This document shows, piece after piece, positions 55,850 to 57,531 of a DNA stretch of 57,531 nt. The notes beneath the pieces are model-generated. The model was not told the DNA's origin and did not search any database. It saw only the letters and a list, made by a program, of their open reading frames with translations. The first letter of the stretch is position 1; each line of letters opens with the position of its first letter. Where the stretch lies: the NCBI GenBank assembly GCA_947382355.1, contig CANCYR010000018.1:1-57531 (forward strand). Reading direction: 5' to 3'. Source of the DNA: an uncultured Lachnospiraceae bacterium. GTDB taxonomy: Bacteria > Bacillota > Clostridia > Lachnospirales > Lachnospiraceae. Both the position numbers and the translations under genes were made by a program.

Positions 55850-56314
55850 GTGAAGGGAAAATTTTATAGCATATTTATAGCAGCAATAGTAATTATTAGT
55901 TTTAGTTTATCACCAAAAGTGGATGTATCTGCAAAAACATTGGCACAAAGTTTTAAGAGTTCGATTAAATATGTATATGTATCTGCGCCTAACGTATATT
56001 CTCGTAAGTATCAAAAACAAGTTTGTGCAAAAACGGTAGGATATGTTAATAAGAATAAGCATCATTATGTTCTTGCTTATATAGGAGGTTCTAAAAGTAG
56101 CACAAAAGGTGCTGTTGCAGTAAAGCGTTCATATGGATATGGTAATATTTCTGCCACAGCTAAAAATACACAAACTATTTATCTGAATTGGTCTAATGTA
56201 ACTCATAATTATGTTTTACCATTTGGATGGAAACAAATATATTTTAAAACAGGATATACAAAATATGGAACGGGAAAACAAAGTTTTTTTTTTAATGATA
56301 TTTATAAAATATAG
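55850..56314 (+). CDS. small secreted protein, unknown family
   Basis: 154 residues with GTG start (55850), preceded by AAAGGAGAA. A signal peptide of about 28 residues (hydrophobic IFIAAIVIISFSLS, cleavage after VSA-K) is followed by a basic, Tyr/Gly/Asn-rich mature part of about 125 residues with only one Cys and repeated beta-type segments (KHHYVLAYIGG, GAVAVKRSYGYGN, IYLNWSNVTHNY). No bacteriocin family signature was recognised, but size, export and following permeases would fit an antimicrobial or toxin-like secreted protein. A strong terminator follows. Confidence 0.7.
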   Translation: MKGKFYSIFIAAIVIISFSLSPKVDVSAKTLAQSFKSSIKYVYVSAPNVYSRKYQKQVCAKTVGYVNKNKHHYVLAYIGGSKSSTKGAVAVKRSYGYGNISATAKNTQTIYLNWSNVTHNYVLPFGWKQIYFKTGYTKYGTGKQSFFFNDIYKI

Positions 56315-56320
56315 TGTTAT

Positions 56321-56370
56321 AGAATGCATATTCATATAAAAAAAAGAAATGAATGTGCATTCTTTTTTAT
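56321..56370 (+). terminator. terminator after the secreted-protein gene
   Basis: AGAATGCATATTCAT pairs with ATGAATGTGCATTCT, followed by TTTTTTA. Confidence 0.85.
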
Positions 56371-56399
56371 AGCTAATAAATTGTTAAAAATATTTATTT

Positions 56400-57428
56400 A
56401 TGAAAAATGAGGAAAATGAATTGAAGATAAAAATTAATAAAATAACTATTATACTTATGCTTTTATCTATGCTGCTTCCAATCCTATCCATATTGTTGCT
56501 GGAGCATATTACTATAAGCGAAACACTGGCAAACATGGATTCCGGTTCTTTTGGAAAAACATATGAATTTATATCCATAGAGCAGGAAAATTTTGTGCCG
56601 GATAAATTGTATCAATTGATAGACAAGGAAAATACAAAAATGGCGGTTACTTCCGATTTCGAGCTGGATGAAATTAATCTGCGTTCCATTTATTTTAATA
56701 AAAGATATGTAAACCTTCCTATGAAAGAAGGGCGTTTTTTTGAAAAAAAAGATTTAAAAAAAGACAATTATTGTGCAGTAATCGGAAAAAAATTAACAGA
56801 AGAATCCTATGTAAAGGGAAAAGAAAGATATATATCAATTTTAGGAACAGAGTTTCAGGTTATCGGTATTTTAGGATATGAATGTGATGCAGTTATTGAT
56901 AATTATATTTATATCAATGGATATGTTCAAAATAGCCTTTTTACTTCTTCTTATTATCAGTTGGATTTTCTTGAAGGAGGAAAAGAAGAAGAAATTATGG
57001 AGAATCTTTCAAAAGGCTTACAAAAAATAAATATAAAAATGGAAAGATTGACAATGGGCGCCAGCTATTTTAATTCTTTAATTCCCAGAATGTTATATAG
57101 CAGATGGTTTCTTGTTATTTTCTTCTGTGATATTTTATGCCTGATATTATTATCCTTTGAGTGGGTAATCCATCAAAAGGAAGAAATAGGAATAAGGCAG
57201 TTATTAGGAGCTACGAAGGGAAGTATTTTTCTTCTTTTGGGAAAAAGGTATTTCAATATTCTTCTTGTATCTGCTTTGGCAGGGGGAATATATGCGGTTA
57301 TACTGCATCCAAATTATAAAAGATTTTTATATATAGGTTACTTAGTAACAGTTCCTGTCATTCTTATTTTTCTTATGTTTGTAATTTTGAAAATATTAAA
57401 ATCTCCTTTAGAGGAGGTGCTCAAATAA
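56400..57428 (+). CDS. FtsX/MacB-type ABC permease subunit
   Basis: Up to 342 residues. One membrane helix near the N-terminus (about 15-35), a large outside MacB-type domain of about 200 residues, then three helices; GIRQLLGATKGSIFLLLGKR is the FtsX-domain signature. ATG at 56400 lacks a ribosome site; a TTG at 56421 has GAGGA seven bases ahead and is likelier. It would work with an ATPase not yet seen. The stop TAA shares one base with the ATG of the next gene. Confidence 0.8.
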   Translation: MKNEENELKIKINKITIILMLLSMLLPILSILLLEHITISETLANMDSGSFGKTYEFISIEQENFVPDKLYQLIDKENTKMAVTSDFELDEINLRSIYFNKRYVNLPMKEGRFFEKKDLKKDNYCAVIGKKLTEESYVKGKERYISILGTEFQVIGILGYECDAVIDNYIYINGYVQNSLFTSSYYQLDFLEGGKEEEIMENLSKGLQKINIKMERLTMGASYFNSLIPRMLYSRWFLVIFFCDILCLILLSFEWVIHQKEEIGIRQLLGATKGSIFLLLGKRYFNILLVSALAGGIYAVILHPNYKRFLYIGYLVTVPVILIFLMFVILKILKSPLEEVLK

Positions 57429-57531
57429 TGTTATATATTCAATTCATTTTAAAAAGCATGTACCGGACAATTCAAAAAAACAGACTGCTGATATTTTTAA
57501 TGATTGTTTTGGTAACATTGAGCTTCAGTGT
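57428..57531 (+). CDS. second permease-like protein, 3' end cut by window edge
   Basis: The ATG overlaps the TAA of the previous gene, indicating coupling. Visible 34 residues: MLYIQFILKSMYRTIQKNRL then a hydrophobic helix LIFLMIVLVTLSFS. The pattern (Arg-rich start before a first membrane helix) fits the N-terminus of another FtsX-type permease. Confidence 0.6.
   Translation, partial: MLYIQFILKSMYRTIQKNRLLIFLMIVLVTLSFS

Overview
The window is a low-GC, Gram-positive chromosome segment centred on the replication origin, most likely from a gut-type Clostridia of the family Lachnospiraceae. The basis is the gene order rpmH-oriC-dnaA-dnaN-S4-recF-gyrB-gyrA on one side and rnpA-yidD-yidC-jag-mnmE-mnmG-rsmG, then parA-parB with two perfect parS sites, on the other. 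Neighbours such as DUF4446, DUF3881, DUF3267 and a FeoB-associated Cys-rich peptide also fit. Genus cannot be fixed from the sequence alone. Gene strand flips at the origin (about 32.1-32.5 kb): nearly everything to the left is on the minus strand and most to the right is on the plus strand, so genes run with replication.

Layout. 1-0.7 kb: end of a DUF6033-like gene. 0.7-1.3 kb: a small unknown gene and tRNA-Pro(CGG). 1.35-10.4 kb: one tightly packed ten-gene minus-strand operon encoding an Mrp/Mbh-type cation/proton antiporter module (MrpE, F, G, MbhD, an MbhE-MrpB fusion, MrpC and four NuoL/M/N-type antiporter subunits) with no redox subunits visible. 10.4-20.1 kb: trmB, a D-Ala-D-Ala carboxypeptidase, a 3'-5' exonuclease, tRNA-Arg(CCT), DUF3881, serS, an HD-GYP protein, DUF4446, parB, parA and parS. 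20.1-23.6 kb: a small membrane protein, a DegS/DegU-like two-component pair and an anchored alpha/beta hydrolase. 23.7-32 kb: the rsmG-mnmG-DUF3267-mnmE-jag-yidC-yidD-rnpA-rpmH group. 32-42.6 kb: oriC, replication genes and gyrase, ending in a hemerythrin-receiver protein. 42.7-48.6 kb: a CLC transporter, the ferrous iron operon (feoA-feoA-feoB-Fur-like-Cys-rich peptide) behind a Fur-box promoter, and an orphan BlaI/MecI-like repressor. 48.6-50.9 kb: a GC-richer, broken chemoreceptor gene enclosed by two 114-bp inverted repeats. 50.9-54.6 kb: murG, a TSCPD protein, a C39-like protease-fold protein and pgi. 54.9-57.5 kb: a LytTR regulator with an in-frame stop, a small secreted protein and FtsX-type permeases running off the window.

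The most unusual material lies between genes. There are three large fold-back palindromes (about 10.4, 28.9 and 29.2 kb) with arms of 30-64 bp. Two of them have unrelated arms but share a conserved loop core, and part of that core recurs inside the feo operon at 47.06 kb. Together with the inverted-repeat-bounded chemoreceptor cassette, they are the best candidates for undescribed elements. Among coding systems, the Mrp/Mbh module without a redox partner, the atypical Fur protein in the feo operon, and the regulator/secreted protein/permease locus at the right edge deserve follow-up. All calls come from reading the sequence; no database search was possible.
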